A DNA stretch of 64,000 nucleotides from Cymbidium sinense (taxonomy: Eukaryota; Streptophyta; Magnoliopsida; Asparagales; Orchidaceae), in contig CM038215.1 in the NCBI GenBank assembly GCA_021442155.1, positions 1,698,976 to 1,762,975 on the forward strand. The letters run 5' to 3'. Shown here one piece after another: positions 34,115 through 45,602 of this stretch. The translations under genes and the position numbers were made by a program. Each line of letters begins with the position of its first letter. Position 1 is the first letter of the stretch. The notes under the pieces are model-generated. The model worked only from the letters and a program-made list of their open reading frames with translations. It was not told the origin of the DNA and made no database searches.

Positions 34115-35330
34115 AGGTTGGGGAGGTGTCACCTTCATCTATCGGGCCCTCTAAATCTTTATAATATGACGACAAATTAGTAACATTAAAGGTGGCAAAT
34201 ATTGTAGTCTTCTGGCAAACCAATTTTATAAGTATTGTCACTAATCTTCTTGATGACTGAATGGATCATCTTCTATAGGCTTGAGTTGTCCAAATGAACC
34301 TAAAGGGAATCTCTCCTTCTTCAATTTAAACCAAACTACGTCACCTTCTTTAAAGACCTGGGGCTTTCCAAAACTTGTTTACCTGTTTTTGATACTTAGC
34401 AATTTGTTTTAGCAATTTTTCCTTTCACCTGTTCATGCAAAAACTAAATTCCCTTCACTTTGACTACAGCATTGACACTAGACTCAATGACTAGAAGTAT
34501 GGGAATCAACTCCAATGAAGTGAGAGGATTTCTCCCATAAACTATCTCACTAACTAGTAGATCTATTCTAAGCAAACTCTACTCGTAGAAAAAGTAAATC
34601 CCACTACTTGATTTTTTTTTTTCACAAAATACTTGAGATTCTCCAAACTGTAATTCACCATCTTCATCTGTCCATCAGTCGAAGGGTGTACTACCAAACT
34701 GAACTAGAGCTTTATACCCAATTTTTTTCATAAAATCCTTTGAAAGCGACTAAAAAATTTCACATTCCTGTCTAAAATGATGGTCCATAACACACCATGA
34801 AGACAAATTATCTCTCTGAAATACAAATCTACAACATATGACACATCCATTAACTTATGGCAAGACACAAAATGTGCCATCTTAGAGAAATAATCTACTA
34901 CCACTATAACAAAATCCTTTCCAAGTTGGGTTTGTGAAAGACCTACAAAAAGTTCATGCTCACATCCACCCAAGACGACTCTGGAATAGGAAGCGGAATG
35001 TAGAGACCAATGTTCTGATATCGGGTCTTAGTTAGGTGGCATACTCTGCATTGACGAACATGTCTCTCCACATTCCAAAGCATCCTAGGCCACTAGAAGA
35101 TCTCTTTCACAAAGGAAAGAGAATTATTCATGACAAAGTATCTTGCCATCCACTATTGTAGCATTCCTATAAGACGGCCTCTCTGAGTGAGCTCCTAGGA
35201 ATGCACAACTTATTCTAGAAAGACAAGTAACCAATTGATAAGTGGAACGCTCATATGACTTATCCTGGCAATAAGCCCAAGTGTCCTAAAAAATCTTATC
35301 AACCTTATTCTAACTTCTTGATTTGCGCTT
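34115..35330 (-). pseudogene. Chromovirus-like integrase and pol C-terminus
   Basis: The clean frame 34973-34728 carries the integrase core: QLGKDFVIVVVDYFSKMAHF with the first catalytic Asp (VVVD), then LYFREIICLHGVLWTIILDR with the second (LDR). In another frame VHPSTDGQMKMVNYSLENLK follows, holding the region of the catalytic Glu. Near the end GSFGQLKPIEDDPF and NVTNLSSYYKDLEGPIDEGD lead to a stop just before the purine tract. This ending style is seen in CRM/Reina-type chromoviruses. Frames are shifted several times. Confidence 0.82.
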
Positions 35331-36520
35331 GAGCACAAAATGAAAAAATGATATAAACTCCACCCAAGATACATGTCTACCCTTCAACTTATTATGGCTA
35401 TTCAAGAATCTCAAACCCTCATGATCAGTGTAGAAAGTGAACTCCGTAGCTACCAATCAACTAAAGGTTCTCACTATAGCATAGAACTCCTTGCCGTAGG
35501 TAGAGAACTTTTGCCTAGAATCATTCAACTTCTCACTGAAGTAGAAAATGGGATGCCTACCTTGATGCAGTACAGCTCCAAAGGCGTCACACTCTACCTC
35601 GAACACTTGGTTGAATTAGGCAAGGCTAGAGCAAGCGCTAGAGTGACCTATTGCTTTAATATCTCAAAGCTAGCATATGTTTCCTCTGACCATGAAAACT
35701 TTCCATTCATCAATAATCAGTTAATGGTGCTAATATAGAGCTAAAATTTATGATGAATCTCCCGTTAAAAAAAGTCAATCCATGAAACTGGCATACTTGA
35801 GTGAATGATTATGGGCTATGCCAGGCCATAATGGCCACCACCTTTGAAGGGTCCATCTCAAAGCCATCAAGTAAAACTATGTACCCTAAAAAGCATGTTT
35901 GCAGCATTAGGAAGTGGCACTTCTTTGGGCAGGCATAAAGCTTCTCCACCCTCAAAACTCCAAAGACCTGATGCAGATGTTGCAAGTGATCATCAATAGA
36001 ATAATTTTGCATCATAACATCATCAAAGTAGACAACCACAAATTTTTTTATTAATGATAGAAAAAAACCTATTTCATCATCAACATGAAGGTGATCGAAG
36101 TATTGGGAGGCCAAAAGGCATGATGGTCCACTAATATAGCCCATCTTGTGTCTTAAAAGCTATCTTTCACTCATCCCCAGGTCTCATCCTGATCTAACGA
36201 TAGCTGCTACATAAATCAATCCTGGAGAAAGTAGTCGCACCATGCAAGTGATCTAACAAATCATCTAAGCGTAAAATCAAAAATCAATATTTGATAGTAA
36301 TTTTATTCACAGCTCGATTGTAAATATACATGTGCCAAGAGCCATCCTTATTGGGTATAATAAGAGCTGGAATAACACATGGACTGGTACTCTCATGCAT
36401 CAATCCTCTAGAAATCAAATCCTTCATCTGTCTCTATAGCTCATACTTAGCTAATCAGACGCAATAAGCAAGTTAGTTGAGGAGCACCAATAGATCTATG
36501 GTGTGTTGAATGTTTCGCAT
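35330..36520 (-). pseudogene. Chromovirus-like reverse transcriptase and RNase H
   Basis: From right to left the minus strand gives FSRIDLCSSYR (36210-36245), then the clean frame 36144-35809 with FVVVYFDDVMMQNYSIDDHL. This holds the YFDD catalytic box, with the equivalent of YADD/YVDD at about 36024-36035. LHQVFGVLRVEKLYACPKKC and FLGYIVLLDGFEMDPSKVVA follow. RNase H text (FYTDHEGLRFLNSHNKLKGR) lies at 35370-35430. A 121-codon plus-strand frame at 35373-35738 is only the antisense shadow of this region. Confidence 0.85.
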
Positions 36521-36679
36521 TGGTGATAATCTGACTAGAAAAAATGTCTGTCAAAACATCCTGAAACTCTGCTAGCATAGGCACACCTAATCAAGTATTG
36601 ATGTATTAATCTCTCTACCTTCTAACACTACTAATGTTAGTCCCAAGGGTGCTTCTCGCATGGCCTGCAAAAAGATAGC

Positions 36680-37000
36680 ATGGGGGACTACAGCATCCTT
36701 CCCGATCTAAGTATCCCTCACCTTGAACTCCTTCCAAGATAAGAGTATGATACACTTTTCATCATCCTTGATGAATGAATGTGTTCTTGTAGCCATCATG
36801 TATAGTCCTATCTCACAGACAAGGCCTACCTAAGAGAACATGGCAAGCATCCATAGGTATTATATCGCACCAAACCTGCTCCTAAAGCTTGTCCCTGATG
36901 GGGAACTCCACTAAACACCTCTCGTCAACACAATGCTCATTTCCCTTCTTTAGCCAAAAAAAATATGGTTGGATGTACTTTTAAGTATAGAGGCTCAACT
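36680..37000 (-). pseudogene. Chromovirus-like protease, C-terminal part
   Basis: Minus-strand text: LVEFPIRDKL, a stop, EQVWCDIIPMDACHVLLGRP, and after another stop DRTIHDGYKNTF. VxPMDACHxLLGRPW-DR is the strongly conserved end of the protease domain in these elements. The active-site DSG region is not visible; it would lie in or beyond the block at 37000-38655. Confidence 0.75.
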
Positions 37001-38655
37001 TGTCCGCTATTTATTAAAATATAAACAGTAAAGAACTAGGGCATATAGCATGAATAAATGAAAAGATTCAATGATAACAATTAACAACTAATAAAAAAAT
37101 TGATATCCTCAAATTATTGTTTCTAAAATAGCAATGAATCGGTAAAAAAATATCATATTACTTATCCAAATTTATGTTACTTATATACTTATGATCATGT
37201 GCATGAAATATCTAAAATCATGCATTCTTATATCAGAATAAATGTTATCACATCAAATATTTCCAATTATGTCTATCTAATAGATTGACTCATCCATATT
37301 TGATAACATCTAATTGTGCATATTGTATACACAAGTAATATGCATATAGAGTCCGTTTTCTACGACAACCCAAACGAGAAAAAGTAGGCATCAATCCTGT
37401 GGAAATCTAATGATTTCTCTAAGGATCTGTCGGCCCAGCTAACCATAACAAAAGGGTTTTAATACTGACATAAATTTATATTAATAATATGCTAATAATT
37501 ATCAAAGAAATTATTAACAATGTGACGAACATTAATTGCATATAAATATGAGCTACAAAAATTGAATATGAAATAAGCATAACACGTAGAGACAATAAAT
37601 GCTACAAAAATAAGACTCATCTGAATCTGTCAGAAGCTATGCAACTATAAAGCATGGATAACTAAATATAAAATTCATTATAAACATGAAAAATAAAAAT
37701 CTACTAGCATTTATATGATGAGTAATAGAATCTCAATGGTAGGACTATCAAATCTACACAATAACTAAGAATACTAGTAGAAATAACAAGGTTGACACTC
37801 TTAAACGAAGGGTATGTTTATCCAGTAATAAATAACAGTTATTTACCTAAAAATGGGCGGTACAAAACTATAATTTGATTTAAGTTCTACCCACAATACC
37901 AAAAGAAGTTCAACTCAATGATCCTACAAAATGAGCCATAAATTAAGATTTAAAATATAAGGTTACTCACGACTTATCCTAATGACATGTTGATTAACTA
38001 AGGAATAATCTATCTAACCCAATTCTATGACTTTAAATAATCAAATTAGAAGTTATGTTCAAATCTATAAGATATAAGCTAATTCATAATTAATGAATGC
38101 AAATTATGATATTAACATGAGATTCAATACCAAATCTATCATTATGGATCAAATTAAAAACATCACTAAATTCATAATATCATAATCCTAACACAAACAA
38201 TAAATTAATTTAATTCAAATCTAAAAAGAGAATTATTCTTAGAAACTTAGATAAGCGAGACAAAATAACAACCCCTAAAGGGATAAAAAAATCAAAGAAT
38301 GGAAAACTATAAGGAAGAGAGAAGGAAAAGTGGAAGAATGAGAGAAGATGAAGACTCGCTATTCTCATTTGGTCAATGGCGGGATGGCTCTTAGCTGACA
38401 GCTAAAAAGGAGAGGAGGTTGGAGCTATAATTTTTATCTTAATCAACGAAGGGGAAGGAGAGAGGAGTAGGGTTCGACGGAAGGGATGTCGTGCAAAGGA
38501 GAGTTCACGCCTAGGTTAGAGGCGAAGCGTGGCTGCAAGGAGCAAGAGATTGTTTAAATTCAGCTCGCGAGAGGGAGAATGGGCGAGAGTTCCGCATGAG
38601 ATAGAACCACTGAAGGTGGCCTCAAATAAAAAATGTAGGCCCGTGAATTGGTCCA
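37000..38655. other. Unexplained 1.65-kb block between protease and gag
   Basis: AT-rich, non-coding on both strands, and out of place between the gag knuckle and the protease end. On the minus strand its right part (38280-38640) looks like a pyrimidine-rich leader (ctcctctctccttcccctt), followed leftward by intron- or LTR-like AT-rich sequence. A solo LTR or captured non-coding fragment is possible. I could not define matching ends or a duplication. Confidence 0.5.
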
Positions 38656-39563
38656 GTTCAATTCTTGCACCATAATCATGGCACTCGAAACACTTCCTTG
38701 CTAGGAAGATGCCGAATGTAACGGTCTTCTCACCCTTCGCATTCTTGGCTAGCTTCTCCTCACATGTAACAAATTTTACACCTCCAGAAGGTGTATTCCT
38801 GCTGCTAGATCTTGGGGTTGACCTTTGTCTAAAGGGTTGAGTACTCTTGATATGCTTGTGTTGCCTTCCAACTTCAAAACTAATATTTGCACATCAATTA
38901 GGTGGGTACGGCTATAATTGCATCACTTTACAAATAGAAGGCTTCAATCTTCCTAAATATCTAGCAATTGTGCTCTCCACTGGCTCCACCAAGTCACATT
39001 TCAGCATGAATTGCTCAAACTTAACTACATACTGCTCAATAATCAACTCTTCTTGCCGCAAATTATGGAACTTAAAGAAGACATCCTGCTTGTAATGTGC
39101 AAGAAAGTACTTACATTGTAGCTCCTCCTTCATTTTAGACCAAGAAGTACTCTTTCTTCTACTTTCACGATACCTTATGCACTTCAAGTTCTCCCACCAT
39201 AGTGAAGCGCTCCTCTTGAGTTTGATGGCAACCAATTTGACCTTCAAGTCATCTAGAATATCTTCGTATTCAAAGATAAGCTCCATAGTTTATAAACACT
39301 CAATGAAGATATTCGGAAAATCCTAGATATTAACCTTCACCCCAAGGTCATGCTCCCTTAGGCGCTCTTCTCCAAAATGCAATGCCAAATCGATTAAACA
39401 TGAAATCTTTTTCACTAGAGTTGGTCTGATGGAAGAGATTCTCTTCTTGTTTTTCATCTAATTGATCACCAAGGGGAAAATTTTAGGTTTCTATTTGCTT
39501 CCTTCCTTCAAATTTAGCAAGTCTCTGCCACAATTGGAGAATTTCCTGTTGTATATCTTCCAT
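38656..39563 (-). pseudogene. Chromovirus-like gag
   Basis: A start codon at 39563-39561 opens MEDIQQEILQLWQRLAKFEG, a helical N-terminus of the type common in these Gags. The clean frame 39286-38912 holds the capsid: LVAIKLKRSASLWWENLKCI, then KMKEELQCKYFLAHYKQDVF, LRQEELIIEQYVVKFEQFML and ARYLGRLKPSICKVMQL. At about 38672-38690 RKCFECHDYGAR is the start of a CCHC knuckle, cut off where the foreign block begins. Frames are shifted between the N-terminus and the capsid. Confidence 0.85.
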
Positions 39564-39670
39564 AGAAAACTCTAGGACACCTTGTTGGATATTTCTCCTT
39601 CATAGCATGTTAGATAAATTAAGTTAGAGTTTCGGGCTTAAGGGGAAGGTGAGAATTTTAAGTCTATTTT

Positions 39671-39684
39671 TGGTTGTGATACCA
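39671..39684 (-). other. Primer binding site, tRNA-iMet type
   Basis: On the element strand tggtatcacaacca begins two bases after the 5' LTR. The canonical plant form is TGGTATCAGAGC, so the first eight bases match and the rest has mutated. Confidence 0.8.
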
Positions 39685-39686
39685 AA

Positions 39687-40335
39687 TGACACTATCCTTG
39701 AAAAGACAAGGTGTAAACGAACAAAACACAATTAAGGGAAAAGTAGGAAACCAAAGTTTGAGGGACTTTTTTTAAGTTTGATTTGTTGTAATAGAATCAA
39801 TTCGGGTGCATGTAGAATGACAATAGATGGCTGGAACTCCCACTACAGCTTGTCATTCTAAAACAGCAATAATCTTAACATGGGAAGTAATAGGGCAGTT
39901 GGGATAAGAGCTACTGGCTTGGGGTCTGTATACTCCTTGAAATTGATTGTTCAAAAGCAGTTGTAAAAAACGACAATACAATAGCAGCAAAATAGCAGTC
40001 AAGCACCATGACGTCTCAACGAATGGAAGCTACTTTTCGATTGAAGCAAGATACAGACTCACCACTTGTTTGAACTGAAGATTTATTTGAAAAAGGAGAA
40101 AACACGGAGAAAACTATCTCTAAAATGTCTAAAGCAATAAAATTGAATCCTAAAACACATAAAAAAGTATTTAAATCAAATCAAAAACAACCCTAACTAT
40201 GATAATTGAACCAGGTTTATGAAAGGGGGTTGAACCAGTCCATCCCTAGTTCAATTGAACAAGTTCAAAGGTCATGAAGGACATCCCCATCTTTCGCACA
40301 CAGAAGACCATATGTGTGACTCCCACTAAGCATCA
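39687..40335 (-). repeat. 5' LTR of chromovirus-like element
   Basis: 649 bases with plus-strand ends tgacactatcc and aagcatca. It matches the split left LTR along its length. No clear TATA box was chosen because several AT-rich candidates exist. Confidence 0.88.
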
Positions 40336-40620
40336 CCCAGAGCAATCCCAGAGTAGTCAAAAAAATTAACAACAAAAGGACTAAGAGTTATTAGAGATTC
40401 TAAAAAAAAGCCTCATATTTGATGAAAACTGCTTCTAATAAATGCTGAAATTTCAATGGAAATAAAATTTTATGGGGAATACATCGAAGGATTTCAGTCC
40501 ACCACCCAAACCACTATACCATCACCACCCACAGTTCAACATTTTTCTTGCATGAGCTCAAAGATCAGCACTTCAAAATTTTGACATGCACATCTATTAT
40601 AAAGCTTTTAACTTAAGTTC
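40336..40620. other. Intergenic, no gene recognised
   Basis: The 5-bp duplication partner cccag opens the stretch. Nothing else is recognised. Confidence 0.5.
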
Positions 40621-40649
40621 GCCGCTCTTTTGAATCAGTAATTCAGATT

Positions 40650-41070
40650 TTGAGCTGGAAAAATCAAGACCCGAAATATAACAACTTGTTTCAAATTAAT
40701 ATCACCATGGCACCACCCCATTCTTCAAAATCAGATACTACAAATGAAAACTCAAGACCCATGCCCTCTTTTTCTCAAGCATCAACATATGAAACTCAAA
40801 AACAGTTTTCAACAAGGGGAACATTAAGAAAACACCGTTTTTGTTAAACAAATAAAGTTGGTTGATTCCATTACTGTACTAGTTTATTGATAATATTTAT
40901 GCTTGGCTTTTTTTTCTTAACCATATTTCCATCTAACTTGCTTGTTCTTTAAAGAATAAAAAGTTCTTCATTTGACAATAGGAAAATCATATGAAAATGG
41001 TTCAAAAATAACTGCTAGGAAGCCTTCATTTTTAGAGAGAACAAAAGAGAGGTCATTTGGCGTTCAAATA
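40650..41070 (+). other. Exon-like segments, unidentified
   Basis: The open frame 40650-40847 (MAPPHSSKSDTTNENSRPMP, then SFSQASTYETQKQFSTRGTL) reads like a Ser/Pro-rich linker. After an AT-rich gap, an acceptor-like tttgacaatag at about 40971-40981 precedes KSYENGSKITARKPSFLERT and KERSFG. Codon use is balanced compared with the neighbourhood. This could be two exons of a host gene or a captured gene fragment. No family recognised; it conflicts in strand with 41210-41344. Confidence 0.3.
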
Positions 41071-41209
41071 TTTCATTCTCAGTTTCCTAGTGACAAAATA
41101 CATGGGGATCTTAACCGGGCCTAGCTTGGCCCACTTGCATCATGCAATCTCATCACATGTGCAATATGATTTGAATGAAGAAAAGACTTCCTTTATCAAA
41201 AAAAAGGCT

Positions 41210-41344
41210 TACTTTAACACAGATTGTGCTAGCAGACAAGATGGGCTCACTTGATACTAGTTGAACATTCTCCTCAGCTGCAAGGTCACTTTCAGCTCCC
41301 ATATCAAATAGTACAACTCTTTTAATGCCTAAATTGCTCATGTA
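41210..41344 (-). other. Candidate internal exon, minus strand, unidentified
   Basis: On the minus strand the acceptor-like gacggtgcag precedes the codons YMSNLGIKRVVLFDMGAESD, then LAAEENVQLVSSEPILSAST. A possible donor follows (tgttaaagtaagcc). The residue mix (amphipathic strand, acidic linker) is what a real globular protein gives and unlike the random frames around it. Adjacent exons were not placed with confidence. No homologue comes to mind that I would defend. Confidence 0.35.
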
Positions 41345-42159
41345 CCTGCACCGTCAGAATTAAAGATTTATGGAAACATTTGGCCCCAAAATCCAGGCAA
41401 GAATTAGACAGTGCTCCCTGTTAATTTCTTGATTGCATGCTAACATCACAGCAGAACATTTTTAGTTCAATCGTTCAATGGGCCAACAAATATTTGCATC
41501 TTTTACAATTTACATTTTCTCAATCCATATCCATGCAATAAATTTAACAAAAAAATTAGTTTCATTCTGTTGAAACGGAGTATATCAAACCAACAACCAT
41601 GGAGACAAGGTACATGTGGTTCCACCATGAATTATTAATCAACAATATAAAATTCTAAAAAAGTTTACTTCATTAGTTGAGCGGTGCTAATTTAAAATTC
41701 CACTTTGAAGAATCCTTCTCCGTTCATCAGTTAAAAATTTTAACAACAGAAGATCATGAAAATAATACAAGATGACAAATCTGCTTTGAGTTATTTTAAA
41801 TGAAGCAGAACATAATAAGAAAAGAAGGCAACATATGTGCTTTAGGTGAATGCAAAAGATAATTATTTTTAAAAGCAGCTATATCATGCTGAAAAATTCT
41901 GCCAGCATAGAAGCAATTTCTCAAATATGGTTCATCCTCAGAAACAAAATGAATGTCATATAACACATCCATAAATCAAACAGCTTAAAAAAAATTCCTT
42001 TGCACCGAAATTTTTTCATTGGAGAGACTTTAATTTTCGTGAAGCTGATATAATTGATTAAGAAATAAGACACAACAAAAGTTCCAAAATCAATTTACAG
42101 TGAAGGGATATGTGAGATATTAGCAGTTAAAATAGCAACTTCAAATGATGGAAAAAAGG

Positions 42160-42265
42160 AACTATGCTGCAATATTCTACATACGTTTTCCTGAGGACCA
42201 CAAATGAGTTTAGTTCCTTGATCTGTACAAATACAATTGCAAATGAGTACCTGTACAAGAGATAA

Positions 42266-42306
<41 letters not shown>

Positions 42307-42700
42307 GAAAATGAGCAAGCAAATGACAAACCATGGATTCCTTTCAGTCATTGAGCTGCTTATTGACCTCAGTAGGATTTTTAGTCTCTGCTTCGTTAAT
42401 TTGACAATCAAATTCCTTTATTAGGCTGTCAAAAAGAAGGCACCTTAGTTTAGTCCCAGCAAGTAAATAGACACCTAGTGTAACTGCAGACATGCTGTGA
42501 TATTTATAGCAATCTATGACAATACATTTTGGATGAAAATAGACACCATTACTGCCTTTGGACATGCAAGACATCCAGGAGTCCGAGCATATGCATTTAT
42601 CCTGAAAGCCATAGATTCTAACTTCGGAGCATAATGAAAGCAGAATACCTTGCCGCTTGCATTCCCTCATTTTCCCAGTGAGTTTCTCCAGCTACTTGTT
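42160..42700 (-). other. Weak exon-like stretches, unidentified
   Basis: Minus-strand open segments include VLICNCICTDQGTKLICGPQ after an acceptor-like cttgtacag (about 42253) with a gtatgt donor-like end. LIKEFDCQINEAETKNPTEV follows an acceptor-like ttttgacag (about 42430). A TA microsatellite (42271-42300) separates them. They could belong with the candidate exon at 41210-41344, but stops and the lack of any known motif leave this uncertain. Confidence 0.25.
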
Positions 42701-44189
42701 TTGCCTATTAGGCTCTTTGATCTTATCTAGTTTTTGAAACCCATTGCTGTAAACAAACACAGAATAAATAAAAATCAATGATGTGGACAGAAACTAATAT
42801 TAATCTGTTTAGTATCTGCTGCATTAATCATAAGAAATGAGAAAATTGCAGATTAGAGTATCACACACGGGCAATACTGAGGACATTCTAGGAAAGAACT
42901 TGTCCAACACAAGTGTAAATACCAAAAATTATGGCTAGTTAGAGGTAATATCAGAGGTTAAATGATTGATCCAGGAATGCATTGCAGCACTTATTTTATA
43001 GGCCCAATCATAAATCCGTTCTCAACTTAGCCATATAGTTTCATTGAGAAATGCTATGAAGTTGAAGTGTTATGTTGTTTTGTACCAAATAAATGAAAGA
43101 ATACTCTCATCAAGAAACTGTGCAAGTGAGCTGCTACTAATCGGAAAGACATGGTGAAGAAACATGTGATACAGTGCTTTCTATTAACTGATGAAGTCTT
43201 TCATTCCATTTAAGTTTAAACCCTGATACAAGGACTTAAATTTGATGCGAGCATCAAGAAAAATCATGCAGATGACAAAGTGGCACCTTAAGATTAGCCT
43301 GCAAAGATATTCAGCCTTATTAAGCGATAGTTGCAGGCAGCCTTTGATAGGAAAAACCTCATTTTTCAAGTGGAACAATCTATTAGGTACGAATGCAATG
43401 AAAGCATAAAGAAATAACAAAGAGACCAAACATCACAAGAAGACTTCAAGAGACACATGATTTGGCCAATACAATCCTATGTTCACAAGAGAGATGAAAG
43501 GATCTAATCCAATATAGAAAGTATGTATACTGCACAAATAAAAGAGGCACAAAAAATGCTCACCCCCAAACTCAAGTACATCCAATCTCACCAAAAAAGT
43601 AGCCTTAAATCTCTCAAACCAGACACTAGAGAAATCATAAATGATAAACACAAAAGATCTAGATTACACAAAAAAAAATTTTCACTCACTTTGACTTCTC
43701 ACTCCTCTTCAATCCTCACAAAGCAAAAGCGACTAAAACTAATTAATTCTCCAACTGACTCTTTTATTTTCAAGGAAAAAGACCTCAGCAAGAACCTCTC
43801 TTTTTCTCGTCCCTTTTCAATTTCACTATTTTTCTTCACAATTGTTGGCCAAAGAAATTCTCCATTTTTCCTTTACTCCTAATAGCATCAAAACCACACC
43901 AGCTCTTCTTTATCCACAAGGTCTCTCAACAAATCCATGGCAGAACAAGAAAAAAACACCAGAAGCACAGATCATACCTCCACAACTCTCTAATGTTAAT
44001 GTATTTATAGAGATTTAAGAAAGCGAATTTAAATTTAAATCAAATTCAATTTTAATTTGAATTTAATCCAAAATAACAACTTCTGTAATAAAATATTTAA
44101 CTGCATTTATCTAAAAACAAAAATAATAATATTTACTTATCCTAAAACTACCCATTTCGAATTATGTATCTTGGAAAAATTATTGAGAA
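42701..44189. other. Intergenic or intronic DNA, no gene recognised
   Basis: Several frames of 70-119 codons exist on both strands but read as low-complexity Lys/Ser or Phe/Leu text with no motif. The plus-strand frame at 43523-43882 is the best of them and is not convincing. Confidence 0.5.
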
Positions 44190-44610
44190 AAGATGCTACA
44201 ATTACCCCTCTTAAATAATGTGTCAATAATTTTTGGATCACCTTTATAAACCTCCTCTACAAATCGAGCAAGCTTTGCTCCCAAAGTCCCAAAATGCTAA
44301 GCACCAGACAACCACAGAAAATTTAAATAATGAGTGAACTTAACACCTATGAGAGACCTCCAAACACATCATGATGAATCCAAAAAAACAAAAGGTGCAG
44401 GTGCATCTACAACTAAATGCTCGTAGTCTATAAGTAGTAGTCTACTTGCTATGAACGTTGCAATGATATAAATGATACTAGGACAAACCGTGCAACATAA
44501 GGATGAACCACCTAATCAGCTGTAATGGTCTTATACATGTGCTCTCTCTTATCATGAAATCTAACCTTTACTTCCCCAATTCACAATCCTCCCATAGAAA
44601 TGATAATAAA
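44190..44610 (-). pseudogene. Coding-like relic, unidentified
   Basis: On the minus strand two phrases stand out in the same orientation: GRIVNWGSKG, then (after stops) REHMYKTITAD-VVHPYVAR and FVLVSFISLQR (about 44590-44455). Nearer the left end is HFGTLGAKLARFVEEVYKGD followed by PKIIDTLFKRGN (about 44300-44205). Their composition is clearly protein-like, but they are interrupted by stops and frame changes. This looks like a decayed host gene fragment or an element protein I do not recognise. Confidence 0.35.
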
Positions 44611-45073
44611 ATTAAAACAGCACCACTCAAAAGTGTACCTTGCAATAAATAAAATCCAACAACATTGTTGGCCATCATGACCAGCAACACACCTCTACAA
44701 ACTTTAAGAACTTCAACATCTTCTAAGAGCCTCCATCTTACTTCTCTAAGAACACTCAGAAAAACTGAGATTTAATGCATATCTAACTCCAATCAATTTC
44801 CTCGGTATATTATCATGCACCTCGATTTTATAATGCAAACACAATGAATCACATACAATATTATTTCTCATATAAATATAGCCACTATTATATGGCTTAT
44901 AAGTGGAGAATCAAACATCTAAGAATAAATGACACAAACAAGCTAAGTGAAGAATCCATTAGAAATTGCATTGGAATCAACTCTCTAAGAGGAGTGTCCA
45001 TCCAACTTGATGACATCTATTTGTATCAACTCTTTAATAGGGGTGTCCATTCTGTGTTAGGCTCATTCAATAA

Positions 45074-45570
45074 CTGATGAGTTATAATGAATACATACAT
45101 AGCACACAATTCTTATATACTTATATAACTAACACCTAAACTTTCATATTTGCTTAAATAACACCCAAAACTTCATTATTATGTTAGCACTGTCATTACT
45201 TTTTAAAAGTGAGATGCACCTTTTTATACAACAACAACATCATCAAGCCTTTATCTCAATAAGTGGAGTCGGCTACATGAATCCTTCTTCTCCATTGTGT
45301 CCTATTAAGTGTCAAATTCTCATTTAATTCTAATAAACTAAGATCATTTTTAATACATCCTAATCAAGTCTTTTTCGGTCTTCCTCTACCTATTTTAACA
45401 TAAGTGAATCTAACAAATCTATTCTCCTAACTGGGTCATCGAACGGTCGACGTTTTATGTGCACCTTTTTATGCATAAGAAAATTATATTTTTGTAAATA
45501 TCAAACATTAGGTGTTAGATATGTAAATTTATAAAAATTATGTGTTATGTATGTATATAAATTTTCCTAT
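45074..45570. mobile_element. MULE-like palindromic MITE, copy 1, split by a LINE
   Basis: Left text aatacatacatagcacacaa-ttcttat and right text (complemented) atacatacataacacataat form long inverted ends. The family's inner phrases (aacacctaaactt, and ttaggtgttagatatgtaaa on the other arm) are also present. It matches 53147-53387 over both arms. Removing the LINE at 45228-45459 and one duplication leaves about 250 bp, the family size. No duplication was found at its own ends, so the left end may be eroded. Confidence 0.65.
45228..45459 (-). mobile_element. LINE E, short 3' fragment inside the MITE
   Basis: Plus-strand start caacaacaacatcatcaagc followed by the complement of the RTE 3' end (gtcggctacatgaatccttc), truncated after 232 bases. 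Exact 13-bp duplications tgcacctttttat lie at 45215-45227 and 45460-45472. A complete small insertion event is thus preserved. Confidence 0.92.
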
Positions 45571-45602
45571 AAAATATTGATCTTTATAAATTTTTCAATG
45601 AA

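Larger units (their letters stand above)
31968..40335 (-). mobile_element. Ty3/gypsy chromovirus-like retrotransposon, minus strand, with LINE and other insertions
   Basis: The right LTR (39687-40335) is the 5' LTR and the left LTR (31968-34106, interrupted) is the 3' LTR. Next to the right LTR is a tRNA-iMet-type primer site. The order on the minus strand is gag, protease, RT, RNase H, integrase, then a purine tract. LTR ends are TG and CA. Flanks are cttag (31963-31967) and cccag (40336-40340), a 5-bp duplication with two C-to-T changes, as expected from deamination of methylated cytosine. Excluding the LINE the element is about 6.9 kb, including a 1.65-kb unexplained block. The gag and integrase phrases resemble CRM/Reina chromoviruses. 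Confidence 0.88.

Noticed and set aside
35373..35738. 121-codon plus-strand frame as a gene
   Set aside because: It is the antisense shadow of the minus-strand RNase H/RT region of the chromovirus-like element.
41210..41344. Candidate exon as part of a cis-prenyltransferase-like (NUS1/LEW1) protein, from the LG-K-V-LxD pattern
   Set aside because: Only one short motif fits and the neighbouring segments do not; too weak to name.
42095..42411. Minus-strand frames containing long Tyr/Ile runs
   Set aside because: The runs come from the TA microsatellite at 42271-42300 and cannot be an exon core.
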